Assembly (NCBI GenBank): GCA_944386285.1
Contig: CALXAM010000080.1
Coordinates: forward strand, 1-43,738
Reading direction: 5' to 3'
Origin: an uncultured Clostridia bacterium
GTDB lineage: Bacteria; Bacillota; Clostridia; Oscillospirales; Ruminococcaceae
DNA length: 43,738 nt
Translations under genes and position numbers: made by a program
Shown: piece by piece, positions 1-8,678 of the stretch
Numbering within the stretch: position 1 is the stretch's first letter
How the letters are laid out: each line of letters begins with the position of its first letter
Notes under the pieces: model-generated
Told to the model about the DNA's origin: nothing
What the model saw: the letters and a program-made list of their open reading frames with translations, nothing else
The model's database searches: none

Positions 1-84
1 GTAGACTTTTTTAATAACCACCGTCCGGCCGCTGCATTGGGTTACAGAAGCCCCGTTCAGTTTAAAACCGAACGGGGCTTCTGA
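1..84 (+). CDS. IS3-family transposase (OrfB, rve integrase), C-terminal fragment
   Basis: Frame 1 reads 27 codons to a TGA at 82-84. The residues include FNNHRPAAALGYRSPVQF, the characteristic C-terminus of the DDE integrase-type OrfB of IS3-family elements, which usually reads YNxxRPHxALGYxSPxxF. The fragment is truncated by the window edge, so the DDE catalytic residues and the upstream OrfA frame cannot be seen. The last codons form the descending arm of a 13-bp hairpin. The matching copy at the other end has Ile in place of the Val of SPVQF. Whether the element is active cannot be judged. Confidence 0.85.
   Translation, partial: VDFFNNHRPAAALGYRSPVQFKTERGF
46..82 (+). terminator. Hairpin overlapping the transposase stop (left IS copy)
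   Basis: AGAAGCCCCGTTC (46-58) and GAACGGGGCTTCT (70-82) form a perfect 13-bp stem with an 11-base loop, followed within ten bases by TTCTTTTT. This resembles an intrinsic terminator embedded in the last transposase codons. On the minus strand it could also stop transcription coming out of asnS, for which I see no strong terminator of its own. Confidence 0.6.
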
Positions 85-211
85 TAAATATTCTTTTTAC
101 TGTCTACTTTCTCTTGACAAGTGCAAATGAATTTTTCATTCCTGCTTTTTTATTTATGATCGGATCATTCTCACATTCTCAAACGTGAAAACAAACACAT
201 TTCGACAGCAA

Positions 212-1606
212 TCAATACTCTGCGCTGCCTGTTGTTCTTGGGAACGGAAGTACGTCACGGATATTGGAAATTCCCGTAATATACATAATCAAACGCTCAA
301 AGCCAAGTCCAAAGCCCGCGTGTTTTGTTCCACCGTACCGTCTCAAATCAAGATACCAGCTGTAATCCTCTGGAGAAAGTGAGAGTTCTTCCATCCGGTT
401 TAACAGCACATCAAGACGCTCCTCACGCTGACTTCCGCCGATGATTTCGCCAACACCCGGTACAAGCAAATCCATTGCCGCAACCGTCTTGTTGTCGTCG
501 TTTAAACGCATATAAAACGCTTTGATCTCTTTCGGATAATCTGTAACAAAGACCGGACATTTGAACACTTTTTCCGTCAAATAACGCTCGTGCTCTGTCT
601 GAAGATCCACGCCCCAGTAAACCGGATATTCAAATTCATCCTTATGCTCTTCAAGAATCCGAATTGCTTCTGTATATGTCACATGGCCAAACTCCGAATC
701 AATCAGCGCAGACAAACGCTCAATTAAGCTTTTGTCAAAGAACTGATTAAAGAATTTCATCTCTGCCGAGCACTGCTCCATGACATATTTAAGCACATAT
801 TTAATCATGTCACGTGCAAGTTCCATATCATCGTTTAAATCTGCAAATGCGATCTCCGGTTCAATCATCCAAAACTCTGCAGCATGGCGCGGAGTATTTG
901 AATTTTCCGCACGAAATGTCGGGCCAAATGTATAGATTTTACCGAATGCCATTGCCATGCACTCACCTTCAAGCTGGCCGGACACTGTCAGGTTTGCCGG
1001 TTTTCCGAAAAAGTCTTTCGAAAAATCAACAGTACCATCTTCATTCAGCGGCGGATTTACCGGGTCAAGTGTGGTGACACGAAACATCTCGCCTGCACCC
1101 TCACAGTCCGATGCAGTAATGAGCGGTGTATGCGCATAGACAAAGCCGCGTTCATTGAAGAAACGATGAATTGCATACGCTGCAACGCTGCGCACACGGA
1201 ACACAGCACTTAATGTATTGGTTCTGGGACGAAGATGTGCAATCGAACGAAGATATTCAAGCGTATGGCGTTTTTTCTGGAGCGGATAGTCCGGCGTCGA
1301 TGCACCCTCCAAAACGATCTCCTGTGCATGAATTTCAAACGGCTGTTTTGCCTGCGGCGTAAGCAGCAGTGTACCTGTTACACAAATTGCCGAACCCACA
1401 TTATATTTTGTTACTTCTTTAAAGTTATTGATTTTTCCATCTTCAAAGACGATCTGCAAATTATTAAAACATCCGCCGTCATTCAGCTCGATGAATCCGA
1501 GCGCTTTGGAATCACGGATTGTACGCACCCAGCCGCAGACTGTCACGGTTTTATCTGCAAAATCCTGCGGGGATGCAAACAACTGACGAATCTCTGTTCT
1601 GTTCAT
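212..1606 (-). CDS. asnS: Asparaginyl-tRNA synthetase
   Basis: This enzyme attaches asparagine to tRNA-Asn in the cytoplasm. The 464-residue protein has an N-terminal OB-fold anticodon-binding domain (about residues 10-110), a linker with RPRTN, and a class II catalytic core. Motif 2 is seen as [17 protein letters not shown] and motif 3 as [15 protein letters not shown] near the C-terminus. The frame opens further upstream at a TTG, but that codon overlaps the Shine-Dalgarno GGAGG. The ATG at 1606 lies 8 bases behind GGAGG and starts [10 protein letters not shown], so it is preferred. The gene stands alone with its own promoter. The leader is only about 40 bases, so no T-box fits. The nearest feature downstream is the IS end. 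Confidence 0.95.
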   Translation of the reverse strand: MNRTEIRQLFASPQDFADKTVTVCGWVRTIRDSKALGFIELNDGGCFNNLQIVFEDGKINNFKEVTKYNVGSAICVTGTLLLTPQAKQPFEIHAQEIVLEGASTPDYPLQKKRHTLEYLRSIAHLRPRTNTLSAVFRVRSVAAYAIHRFFNERGFVYAHTPLITASDCEGAGEMFRVTTLDPVNPPLNEDGTVDFSKDFFGKPANLTVSGQLEGECMAMAFGKIYTFGPTFRAENSNTPRHAAEFWMIEPEIAFADLNDDMELARDMIKYVLKYVMEQCSAEMKFFNQFFDKSLIERLSALIDSEFGHVTYTEAIRILEEHKDEFEYPVYWGVDLQTEHERYLTEKVFKCPVFVTDYPKEIKAFYMRLNDDNKTVAAMDLLVPGVGEIIGGSQREERLDVLLNRMEELSLSPEDYSWYLDLRRYGGTKHAGFGLGFERLIMYITGISNIRDVLPFPRTTGSAEY

Positions 1607-1651
1607 GGTTGTTGCCTCCAATTTTGAGTCATTTCTGACGTGTTATTTTTT

Positions 1652-1680
1652 ATTATAGCGCACGATGCGGTAAGATGCAA
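1652..1680 (-). promoter_or_regulatory. Probable sigma-A promoter of asnS
   Basis: On the minus strand TTGCAT (1675-1680), a 17-base spacer and a perfect TATAAT (1652-1657) precede the asnS Shine-Dalgarno. The -35 box is weak and the -10 box is consensus. Confidence 0.6.
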
Positions 1681-1720
1681 GATAAAAACAAAAATCCTGC
1701 ATATAACTGGCAGGATTTTT
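1681..1720 (-). terminator. Intrinsic terminator after the NSS transporter
   Basis: AAAAATCCTGC (1690-1700) and GCAGGATTTTT (1710-1720) form an 11-bp stem with a 9-base loop. On the minus strand it is followed by TTTTTGTTTTTATC. It lies 10 bases past the transporter stop and directly upstream of the asnS promoter. Confidence 0.85.
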
Positions 1721-1729
1721 GTTTGATGA

Positions 1730-3091
1730 TTATAGTGAAATGACACCGAACGCATTCAGCACGGAAGAAACCAAAATTGCAATAATGCAAAGCGGTGCAA
1801 CATATTTGATGATCACAACAAACATCTTTTTGCGGCGGAACTTTGCAGAAAGCTCGACTTCTTCAATAATGGTTTTCGGCTTTACAACAAATCCGATAAA
1901 AATACAGGTTAAAAATGCAACAATGGGCATTAAAACGCTATTCGATAAGAAATCAAAAAAGTCAAGAATTGAAAATCCAAAAATCGTAAATCCGCTCCAA
2001 ACGCCGAAGCCAAGAGAAGACGGAATTGCGGCAAGCAGCGTAAATGCAACAACACCCACGCAAATCACTTTACGACTGCATTTTAGACGATCTGCAAAAA
2101 TAGAAATGACTGTTTCCAAAAGGGAAATCGCTGAAGTAAGCGCTGCAAAAAAGACAAGAATAAAGAACAGCGCACCGACCACATTACCAAGCGGCATCTT
2201 TTGAAAGACTTTCGGCAGTGTGATAAACATTAAGCTCGGTCCAGACTGCAGCATTGTTTCATCTCCGCCGGAAAACGCAAATACTGCCGGCACAATCATC
2301 AAACCAGCTAAAATTGCAATTCCCGTATCAAACAGCTCAATCTGCGAAACGGACTTTTCAAGATTGGTATCTTTCGGCATATAAGAGCCATACGTGATCA
2401 TAATGCCCATTGCAAGTGACATGGAATAAAACAACTGTCCGAGTGCTGCCAGCACCAGATTCACTGAAAATTTCGAGAAATCAGGGATAAAGTAATAAGC
2501 AATACCTGGGCCAGCGTTTTCCATTGTTAATGCAAATCCGACAATAATCAATGTTAAAATCACAAGTGCAGGCATCAAAATTTTACTTGCCTTTTCAATG
2601 CCTTTTTCCACGCCGAGAAACACAATCACGCCAGCTGCCAAAACAAACACAGCCAACCATACAAGTGGGGAAACCGATGAAGAAATGAACGAATTAAAAA
2701 AGGTATCCGAAGCTGCTGCTGGTCCTTGTCCCGTTAGATATACTTCAATATATTTGGTAACCCATCCACCGATTACACAGTAATAAGGCACAATGATAAT
2801 CGGAATGACCGAAGACAACACACCGATAAATGAACATTTTCGATTTAATGCACGGTATGCGCCGATCGCTGAAAGACGTGTTTTTCTGCCGAGAGCAATC
2901 TCAGCAATCATTAACGAAAAACCAAATGTGACAGCCAGAATGATATAAACAAGCAGAAACGTTCCGCCACCGTATTTTGCAGCTAGATACGGAAATCTCC
3001 AGATATTTCCGAGTCCAACTGCGCTTCCGGCTGCCGCCAGGACAAAACCGATGCGACTTGAAAATGTACTTCGCTTTGATAATGATGCCAC
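1730..3091 (-). CDS. Sodium-dependent transporter, neurotransmitter:sodium symporter (NSS/SNF) family
   Basis: A polytopic membrane protein of about 453 residues that imports an amino acid or similar small molecule with sodium; the substrate cannot be read from sequence. The first membrane helix carries the family signature (GSAVGLGNIWRFPYLAAKYG), whose unwound part forms the sodium and substrate sites in LeuT/MhsT. About eleven hydrophobic segments follow, typical of bacterial members. The frame runs upstream to a TTG at 3118, but AGGAGG at 3098-3103 sits 6 bases ahead of GTG 3091 (MASLSKRSTF), which gives the normal family N-terminus. It follows the DUF4127 gene by about 50 bases on the same strand, probably in the same operon. 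Confidence 0.88.
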   Translation of the reverse strand: MASLSKRSTFSSRIGFVLAAAGSAVGLGNIWRFPYLAAKYGGGTFLLVYIILAVTFGFSLMIAEIALGRKTRLSAIGAYRALNRKCSFIGVLSSVIPIIIVPYYCVIGGWVTKYIEVYLTGQGPAAASDTFFNSFISSSVSPLVWLAVFVLAAGVIVFLGVEKGIEKASKILMPALVILTLIIVGFALTMENAGPGIAYYFIPDFSKFSVNLVLAALGQLFYSMSLAMGIMITYGSYMPKDTNLEKSVSQIELFDTGIAILAGLMIVPAVFAFSGGDETMLQSGPSLMFITLPKVFQKMPLGNVVGALFFILVFFAALTSAISLLETVISIFADRLKCSRKVICVGVVAFTLLAAIPSSLGFGVWSGFTIFGFSILDFFDFLSNSVLMPIVAFLTCIFIGFVVKPKTIIEEVELSAKFRRKKMFVVIIKYVAPLCIIAILVSSVLNAFGVISL

Positions 3092-3141
3092 AGGCATCCT
3101 CCTTTCAAAAAACGCCAAATTTCATAGGCTCTTAATCCTGC

Positions 3142-4665
3142 TCACTCCACATGCACGTGAATCTCTGTCTCAAACATTCGATTCCATGGCATTCTGCATG
3201 TTTCGACGATCACATGGTGTGTCTCATCACAGAGCATTTGATCTGCAAATAGTTGCAGTTTTTGTTTTACAATCGACGCGATCTCGCCCTCTTCGCCATC
3301 GACCAAGAAATAATTCAGTCCGCGCTGTTTTAGTTCTTCACAGCACACTTCACGACGGACAAACGCCATATATCCGATATCCTCAAGATACCGTGCCGTG
3401 AGAAATTCTTCATGACCTGGACGCGATCCGTAAATACAGAAAATCATCGCCATTGGAATCACAGTTCCCAATGTATTCGACGAAGTATTCCATCCTGCAT
3501 ATCCGGCAACTTGATATAAAATGCCTTTTTCCTTAAGCAAAGAAAGTAATTCCGGATCCCCGCCGTTTCCATATGCCACATCACCAAAACAGACTGGTTT
3601 ATGGAGTACATCCATCGCATAAGCGGCATACTCCACCTGCTCAATCTGATTACGGTATGCGTCATATTCAATACTGGGTGGAATCGGCTGATCGATTCCG
3701 TGTTCTTTTGGATTGCCTCCCGGCGAGTTAATCATTAAAACCAAATCCGCCTCCTGCACGCAGGACGCTACAAGTCCACCGGCGGCAAGAATCTGATATT
3801 TGATCGTTTCGTTAATCAAACGATCTTCATAAAGCGGAATAATGCTGTCGCCAAGCGCACTCGCATATTTTACATAAACAAGAGGACGAACGCCGTTTGC
3901 CTCATTGATCATCCGCGCGACCAGCGTATTTTCCACTGCATCCGCATCCGGATACATATAAACGGAAAGCTGTGTATGCGTTTGTCTGATATGGTTGCGT
4001 ACAATCTGCTGATCTTTTGCTGTTAATCCATACGGACTCGAATCGTCCTGTGGAACGATCATAAAATCAATCACACCATCACGCACCAGATCAATCGCCA
4101 TCTGATTGATCACAATGTTCTTTTCTCTGCGGGAAAGATAATCCTCTAAATATTCTTTAGGCAAACGCGCACAAATCTCATCGTATTCTGCACGCTCTTC
4201 TTCTGTCGCAATTGAAAGCTCCATCTTGTGCTGAATAAAGCCATATCGATGAATTTCATGTCCCCAGTATTCATAATAATCGGGTTCTTCATCACTGCTT
4301 GAATAACGGGGATTGCGCATAATCAGCGTAAATCCAAACAGTTTCAGTGACGGATATGTTTCTTTTAACTTACGAAGCCGCTCCAATCGATTAGAAAGTA
4401 CCTCCAGCGAATCCTGGTGCAGCCGCGATGCCAAAATACTTGAATAAACAAGTGCATCAATCGAAATCACCGCGCCGTCACATTCTGCTGCATGTTCAAA
4501 TAGCCAATCAAAAATCTGATCAGGGTCACCCGGCGTCTTTTTCTTTCCGAGAATCGAACGCGGCGGAAGCTTTACACAGAAATCTGTATCTTTTACCATC
4601 AGCTGTTGATATTGATAATTACAAGGACGCTCGTCCAACGGAACCAGAAGAATTGTTTTCATCAT
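3142..4665 (-). CDS. DUF4127 family protein
   Basis: A 507-residue soluble protein with no signal peptide. The opening LVPLDERPCN and later NSPGGNP are hallmarks of the DUF4127 family, whose biochemical function I do not know to be established. Other visible features are DALVYSSILASR around residue 70, FTLIMRNPRYSSSDE near 115, and a VPQDDSSPYG stretch near 205. It begins with two ATG codons 9 bases behind GGAG and overlaps the stop of the HD-domain gene by 4 bases (ATGA), which indicates translational coupling. The neighbours (nanE, an HD phosphohydrolase, a sodium symporter) suggest a catabolic or salvage role involving amino sugars, but that is only context. Confidence 0.85.
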   Translation of the reverse strand: MMKTILLVPLDERPCNYQYQQLMVKDTDFCVKLPPRSILGKKKTPGDPDQIFDWLFEHAAECDGAVISIDALVYSSILASRLHQDSLEVLSNRLERLRKLKETYPSLKLFGFTLIMRNPRYSSSDEEPDYYEYWGHEIHRYGFIQHKMELSIATEEERAEYDEICARLPKEYLEDYLSRREKNIVINQMAIDLVRDGVIDFMIVPQDDSSPYGLTAKDQQIVRNHIRQTHTQLSVYMYPDADAVENTLVARMINEANGVRPLVYVKYASALGDSIIPLYEDRLINETIKYQILAAGGLVASCVQEADLVLMINSPGGNPKEHGIDQPIPPSIEYDAYRNQIEQVEYAAYAMDVLHKPVCFGDVAYGNGGDPELLSLLKEKGILYQVAGYAGWNTSSNTLGTVIPMAMIFCIYGSRPGHEEFLTARYLEDIGYMAFVRREVCCEELKQRGLNYFLVDGEEGEIASIVKQKLQLFADQMLCDETHHVIVETCRMPWNRMFETEIHVHVE

Positions 4666-5267
4666 GCGTTCTCCTTTCCATCCACAAGTGCGCCGATTTC
4701 AATTCCATGCGCCACAATCTTTTCTACCAATGGCCAAAGCGACGGCGTTGCCTCTTTGATCGGCGCCATCCGCTCAAACACCTGGTTGCTGTTCACATGT
4801 CCTTTTCGCCATGTATGACCGTTTGTCAAATGATTGTTGATAATCGGCTGCAGCCGGTCAAGTGACGCAGCATAGCGGGAATCCGGTGTATCCATTCGAT
4901 CAAATTCCTCAAACAAAGCACGAATTTCGTCACGCTGGTCATCGGGAAGCATGGAAAACAGCCGGTCAGCTGCTGCTTCTTCCCGCTCCTTTTTATCGAG
5001 ATTTCCCTGTACATCATAACAAAAAGTATCGCCCGCATACACCTCAACCAAATCATGAACAAGCAGCATTCGCACGACACGATCCACATCGATCGGTTCC
5101 ACTGCGTATTCCTTGAGCAAAAATGCCATGACTGCAATATGCCATGAATGCTCCGCATCCGTTTCCCTACGTGAACCATCTGCAATCAGCGTTTGCCGCT
5201 CGATATTTTTCATTCGATCAATTTGAATCAAAAAATCAAGCTGTTTGTCAAAACGAGACTGTTCCAT
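4662..5267 (-). CDS. HD-domain phosphohydrolase, YfbR-like (possible 5'-deoxynucleotidase)
   Basis: A 201-residue protein of the HD superfamily. Metal ligands are seen as His40 (DAEHSW), His71-Asp72 (LLVHDLVEVYAGDTF) and a distal Asp in SLDRLQP near residue 137. This spacing matches YfbR-type 5'-deoxynucleotidases, which remove phosphate from deoxynucleoside monophosphates. The specific substrate here is inferred from the family only. The ATG follows AAGGA by 6 bases. It sits 22 bases downstream of nanE and overlaps the DUF4127 gene by 4 bases, so the three form an operon. Confidence 0.8.
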   Translation of the reverse strand: MEQSRFDKQLDFLIQIDRMKNIERQTLIADGSRRETDAEHSWHIAVMAFLLKEYAVEPIDVDRVVRMLLVHDLVEVYAGDTFCYDVQGNLDKKEREEAAADRLFSMLPDDQRDEIRALFEEFDRMDTPDSRYAASLDRLQPIINNHLTNGHTWRKGHVNSNQVFERMAPIKEATPSLWPLVEKIVAHGIEIGALVDGKENA

Positions 5268-5289
5268 ACAAAGTCCTTCTTTTCAATTC

Positions 5290-5976
5290 TTATTTGAGTG
5301 CTGCAACATAGCGTTTCGTAATATCCATCGGCCGTGTAATTGCGGTTCCGACCACTGCTGCCAATACACCACAGTCAATCGCTTTGCGAAGCTGTTCAGG
5401 TGACCAAATTCCGCCTTCCGCGATCACGTGCGCTTTTAATTCTGATGTCATTTTTTTCAAAAGATCAAAATCAGGAATTTGCATTCCCTTGGTGTTTTCC
5501 GTGTAGCCACGCAGTGTTGTGCCTACCAGATCAAATCCAATTTCCTGTGCGTGAAGTGCTTCTTCAAAGGTCGCACAATCTGCCATAAACAGCTGATCCG
5601 GATATTTTCCACGCACTTCTTTGAAAAATGCATCCAGTGTTACACCTTTCGTCCGAATGCGGTCGGTTGCATCGGTTGCAATAATCTCCACACCGCACGA
5701 AACAAGTGCGTCAACCTGCTCAATCGTCGGTGTAATCCGAACCGGGCTATCGTCACAATCATGTTTGATAATACCGATAATTGGAAGATCAACGAGCTTT
5801 TTCATCTCTGTGATATCCTCTACGGAATTGGCACGAATGCCGACTGCTCCGCCAAGCATTGCCGCATATGCCATTCTGCCCATAATAAACGAACTGTGAA
5901 GCGGCTCCTCAGGAAGCGCTTGGCACGAAACGATCAATCCACCGCGAATCCGATTGATTACTTCTGTCTGTTTCAT
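5290..5976 (-). CDS. nanE: N-acetylmannosamine-6-phosphate 2-epimerase
   Basis: It converts ManNAc-6-phosphate to GlcNAc-6-phosphate in sialic acid and N-acetylmannosamine catabolism, or the reverse. The 228-residue TIM barrel contains the expected catalytic lysine (IIGIIKHD, Lys71) and glutamate (VIAEGG, Glu187), close to the spacing of the characterised clostridial enzyme. The upstream in-frame GTG at 5985 is too close to the ribosome-binding site; ATG 5976, about 10 bases behind AAAGGA, is preferred. It is the first gene of an operon with an HD phosphohydrolase and DUF4127. No other nan genes (lyase, kinase, deacetylase) are in the window. Confidence 0.93.
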   Translation of the reverse strand: MKQTEVINRIRGGLIVSCQALPEEPLHSSFIMGRMAYAAMLGGAVGIRANSVEDITEMKKLVDLPIIGIIKHDCDDSPVRITPTIEQVDALVSCGVEIIATDATDRIRTKGVTLDAFFKEVRGKYPDQLFMADCATFEEALHAQEIGFDLVGTTLRGYTENTKGMQIPDFDLLKKMTSELKAHVIAEGGIWSPEQLRKAIDCGVLAAVVGTAITRPMDITKRYVAALK

Positions 5977-6018
5977 TTTACACACATCCTTTAACGTACT
6001 AAAGAGATCAATAAATAT

Positions 6019-6047
6019 AGGATATCACGTTTTTCTCTCGAATACAA
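6019..6047 (-). promoter_or_regulatory. Possible promoter of the nanE operon
   Basis: Minus strand: TTGTAT (6042-6047), 17-base spacer, TATCCT (6019-6024), about 40 bases upstream of the nanE start. Both boxes are moderate matches and no operator was recognised. Confidence 0.4.
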
Positions 6048-6099
6048 TCGCTTTAAAAACTTTTTTGCGGTTTTGTGAAAGATCAAGCGTTTCTTTTTT

Positions 6100-6136
6100 A
6101 TGAAAATAAAAAACCATCGGCAACGCCGATGGTTTT
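6100..6136 (-). terminator. Intrinsic terminator after prfC
   Basis: AAAACCATCGGC (6110-6121) and GCCGATGGTTTT (6125-6136) form a 12-bp stem with a three-base loop. On the minus strand a T-rich tail TTTTTTATTTTCA follows. It closes prfC transcription before the nanE promoter. Confidence 0.9.
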
Positions 6137-6165
6137 CAAGTCACAAAACAAATGAAACAAACTGC

Positions 6166-7764
6166 TCAGTTTCTGCTAAACTCCTGAAGCTCAAGCGACG
6201 GATTGTGATCAATCGCCCACTGAATACCCCATGAATTCGAAAAGAGCAATAAATTATTTCCTTTTAAGTCTTGAATCCGTTTCGTATCCGAAGTGAGATT
6301 CAACGTCTTCGGGTCAAGATCTTTATTCACAATCCAACGAATAAACTGATACGGAAGTCCTTGCTGACGAATTTCAACATTGTACTCGTTTTTTAATCGA
6401 TACTCCAGTACCTCAAACTGAAGAACACCGACAACACCGACGATCACACGTTCCATACCGCCCGAATCAAGCTCTTGGAAAATCTGAATCGCACCCTCTT
6501 GTGCAATCTGTGAGGTTCCTTTAATAAATTGTTTCCGCTTTAACGTATCTTTCTGCTCTACGATTGCAAAATGCTCCGGTGCGAATGTCGGAATTCCTTC
6601 AAACTGCACCTTAATATTCGGAGAACAGACCGTATCACCAATCGAAAAGATGCCGGGATCAAACACGCCGATAATATCGCCCGCATACGCTTCATCGACA
6701 ATTTCACGTTCTTGTGCCATCATCTGCTGCGGTTGTGATAATTTCATTTTCTTTGCGCCCTGCACATGTAAAACATCCATTCCTTTTTCAAATTTTCCGG
6801 AACAAATGCGCATAAATGCAATGCGGTCACGATGCGCTTTATTCATGTTTGCTTGAATTTTAAATACAAATGCCGAAAAATCTTCTGAGAAAGGATCGAT
6901 AATCCCTGTATCCGCTTTGCGCGGCAGCGGTGGTGTTGTCATCCGAAGGAAATCTTCCAAGAACGGTTCAACGCCAAAATTTGTAAGCGCAGAACCGAAA
7001 AAGACTGGCGTGAGCTTTCCCGAATCAATCCGGGACTGATCAAAATCAGCGCCGGCGCCCTCAATGAGTTCCACGTCATCCTGCAATGTCTGATACAACT
7101 CTTCGCCCAAACGATCTTTTAAATCAGGTGCATCCAATGTAAGCGCAGTCGCTTCTACCTCACGCTGTCCATTGTTCGCCGTAAACGCAACAATCTGCTG
7201 TGATTTTCGATCGAATACTCCTTTAAAATCACGACCCGAACCAATCGGCCAGTTGACCGGATAGGTGTCAATTCCAAGTTCCTGTTCAATCTCTTCAAGC
7301 AGATCGTATGGACTGCGTGCTTCACGATCCATTTTATTGATAAACGTAAAAATCGGAATATTCCGCATGGTGCACACTTTAAACAGCTTTCTCGTCTGAT
7401 TCTCAACGCCTTTTGACGCATCAATGACCATCACTGCCGAGTCTGCTGCCATTAACGTACGATACGTATCCTCAGAAAAGTCCTGGTGACCAGGTGTGTC
7501 CAAAATATTGATACAATACCCTTCATATTGAAACTGCAATACGGAGGATGTTACGGAAATACCTCTTTGCTTTTCGATCTCCATCCAGTCAGAAACTGCA
7601 TGTTTCGCTGTCTTTTTGCCTTTCACAGAACCAGCAAGCTGAATGGCGCCTCCATACAGCAGAAATTTTTCTGTCAACGTTGTTTTTCCGGCGTCCGGAT
7701 GGGAAATAATTGCAAACGTGCGCCGTCTTTTGATTTCTTCTGCAATTGCAGCCAACGCCTTCAT
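6166..7764 (-). CDS. prfC: Peptide chain release factor 3
   Basis: A translational GTPase that recycles RF1/RF2 from the ribosome after termination. It has 532 residues. The G domain shows the P-loop SHPDAGKT (residues 21-28), the switch II region DTPGHQDFSEDTYRTL and the NKMDR nucleotide-specificity motif. Domains II and III follow, ending in the RF3-specific C-terminal region. The ATG at 7764 lies immediately behind AAAGGA, which is too close. An in-frame TTG at 7755 would have better spacing, so the N-terminus is uncertain by three residues. The gene is monocistronic, with its own promoter and terminator. Confidence 0.93.
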   Translation of the reverse strand: MKALAAIAEEIKRRRTFAIISHPDAGKTTLTEKFLLYGGAIQLAGSVKGKKTAKHAVSDWMEIEKQRGISVTSSVLQFQYEGYCINILDTPGHQDFSEDTYRTLMAADSAVMVIDASKGVENQTRKLFKVCTMRNIPIFTFINKMDREARSPYDLLEEIEQELGIDTYPVNWPIGSGRDFKGVFDRKSQQIVAFTANNGQREVEATALTLDAPDLKDRLGEELYQTLQDDVELIEGAGADFDQSRIDSGKLTPVFFGSALTNFGVEPFLEDFLRMTTPPLPRKADTGIIDPFSEDFSAFVFKIQANMNKAHRDRIAFMRICSGKFEKGMDVLHVQGAKKMKLSQPQQMMAQEREIVDEAYAGDIIGVFDPGIFSIGDTVCSPNIKVQFEGIPTFAPEHFAIVEQKDTLKRKQFIKGTSQIAQEGAIQIFQELDSGGMERVIVGVVGVLQFEVLEYRLKNEYNVEIRQQGLPYQFIRWIVNKDLDPKTLNLTSDTKRIQDLKGNNLLLFSNSWGIQWAIDHNPSLELQEFSRN

Positions 7765-7797
7765 TCCTTTCTCTTATTTAAACTCTCATAAGTGTAT

Positions 7798-7826
7798 AGT
7801 ATATCATATTGACTGCGCAAAAGCAA
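7798..7826 (-). promoter_or_regulatory. Probable promoter of prfC
   Basis: Minus strand: TTGCTT (7821-7826), 17-base spacer, TATACT (7798-7803), 33 bases upstream of the prfC ATG. The -35 box lies in the T-rich tail of the preceding terminator. Confidence 0.6.
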
Positions 7827-7862
7827 ACAAAAAATCCCTCGCATCTACTGTCGAGGGATTTT
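7822..7862 (-). terminator. Intrinsic terminator after the YesL-like gene
   Basis: AAAATCCCTCG (7831-7841) pairs with CGAGGGATTTT (7852-7862) around a 10-base loop. On the minus strand the tail reads TTTTTTGTTTGC. It begins a few bases after the stop of the DUF624 gene. Confidence 0.88.
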
Positions 7863-7867
7863 GTTTG

Positions 7868-8638
7868 TCATTCAAGCGTATCTTCAAATACCACACTTTC
7901 CTCTTCCGGTGATTCTTCTTCGTATGGATTCGGCAGACCAGTCTGCTCATAGTATGGTTTTATAAGATTACGATAGATATGCGGCCAAGAATTGAATACA
8001 GAAATAAATGTACTGATTGAAAATGTAAAAAGAAGCATAATTGGAATAGATAACGGAATAAATAAAATACTCAGTGCAAGAATCCCGGTAGAAAATAAAA
8101 ATGTAAGAATATTTGTGCGTGCACCAACAAATGCCAATAAAACACTGTTACGAATCAAATGAAACACATTTAGCTGCACAGACACCATCATTACGTATAC
8201 ATAGTAACTGGCAAACAGTAAAATGAGTCCGATCAAACCGATGAATCCAAGCAGAATTAAGAACCAAACACTTTTTACCGTTAAACTCACATAATAAATA
8301 ATTGCAGAGTAAATCGAAACAATTACAATTCCCTGAAATAATCCAACTGCAAATCCCTGTTTAAAATTCTCCTTAAAGGCATCCCAAAAATCTGAGAACA
8401 GAAAAACCGGACGTTCCAATGCATATTCACGCAAAATCTTTGTCATCGCTGCCGTTGCGGGACCAATTGTCACGATCGGAATACAAAACAGAATATACAA
8501 AAGATTCAACTGAACCAATCGCCCGAACTTTCTGAACAGCAAATCAAAAAACTGAAAAAAGCGTTTTTTCTCGCGCTCTTTCTTCGATACACCCTTTCCA
8601 GGTTTTTGAAAATCCGCAAATCCCAAAAATCCGCCCAT
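7868..8638 (-). CDS. YesL/DUF624 family membrane protein
   Basis: A 256-residue membrane protein. A basic N-terminal stretch (about residues 13-27) precedes a hydrophobic segment containing the family pattern LLYILFCIPIVTIGPATAA. Four further hydrophobic segments follow at about 95-118, 124-150, 165-185 and 190-212, and the C-terminal tail is acidic (EEESPEEESVVFEDTLE). This arrangement matches the DUF624/YesL family, often found near carbohydrate transport genes; its molecular role is not known. The start follows AGGAGG by 7 bases. It lies 40 bases downstream of the SpoIIM-like gene, probably co-transcribed, and ends at a strong terminator. Confidence 0.8.
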   Translation of the reverse strand: MGGFLGFADFQKPGKGVSKKEREKKRFFQFFDLLFRKFGRLVQLNLLYILFCIPIVTIGPATAAMTKILREYALERPVFLFSDFWDAFKENFKQGFAVGLFQGIVIVSIYSAIIYYVSLTVKSVWFLILLGFIGLIGLILLFASYYVYVMMVSVQLNVFHLIRNSVLLAFVGARTNILTFLFSTGILALSILFIPLSIPIMLLFTFSISTFISVFNSWPHIYRNLIKPYYEQTGLPNPYEEESPEEESVVFEDTLE

Positions 8639-8678
8639 AAAACTTCCTCCTGTCTTTTCTTTTCCGATATACTAATTA

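Larger units (their letters stand above)
1..125 (+). mobile_element. IS3-family insertion sequence, 3' end only (left copy)
   Basis: The first 125 bases are the terminal part of an insertion sequence: the end of a transposase reading frame followed by about 40 noncoding bases. The element reads left to right and ends at ...AAGTGCA; the rest lies off the window. The same 125 bases recur inverted at 43614-43738 with one difference (base 55 G; the mirrored base 43684 gives A). The shared sequence stops at 125/126, which places the IS end at the CA of 124-125. An end at 119, giving a tip of TGTCAAGAG, is the alternative. The family call rests on the transposase C-terminus. The element begins about 85 bases beyond the asnS stop. 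Confidence 0.85.

Noticed and set aside
127..211. A strong asnS terminator
   Set aside because: ATGATCCGATCAT and AATGAA/TTCATT are too short to be called terminators; the hairpin within the IS is the better candidate.
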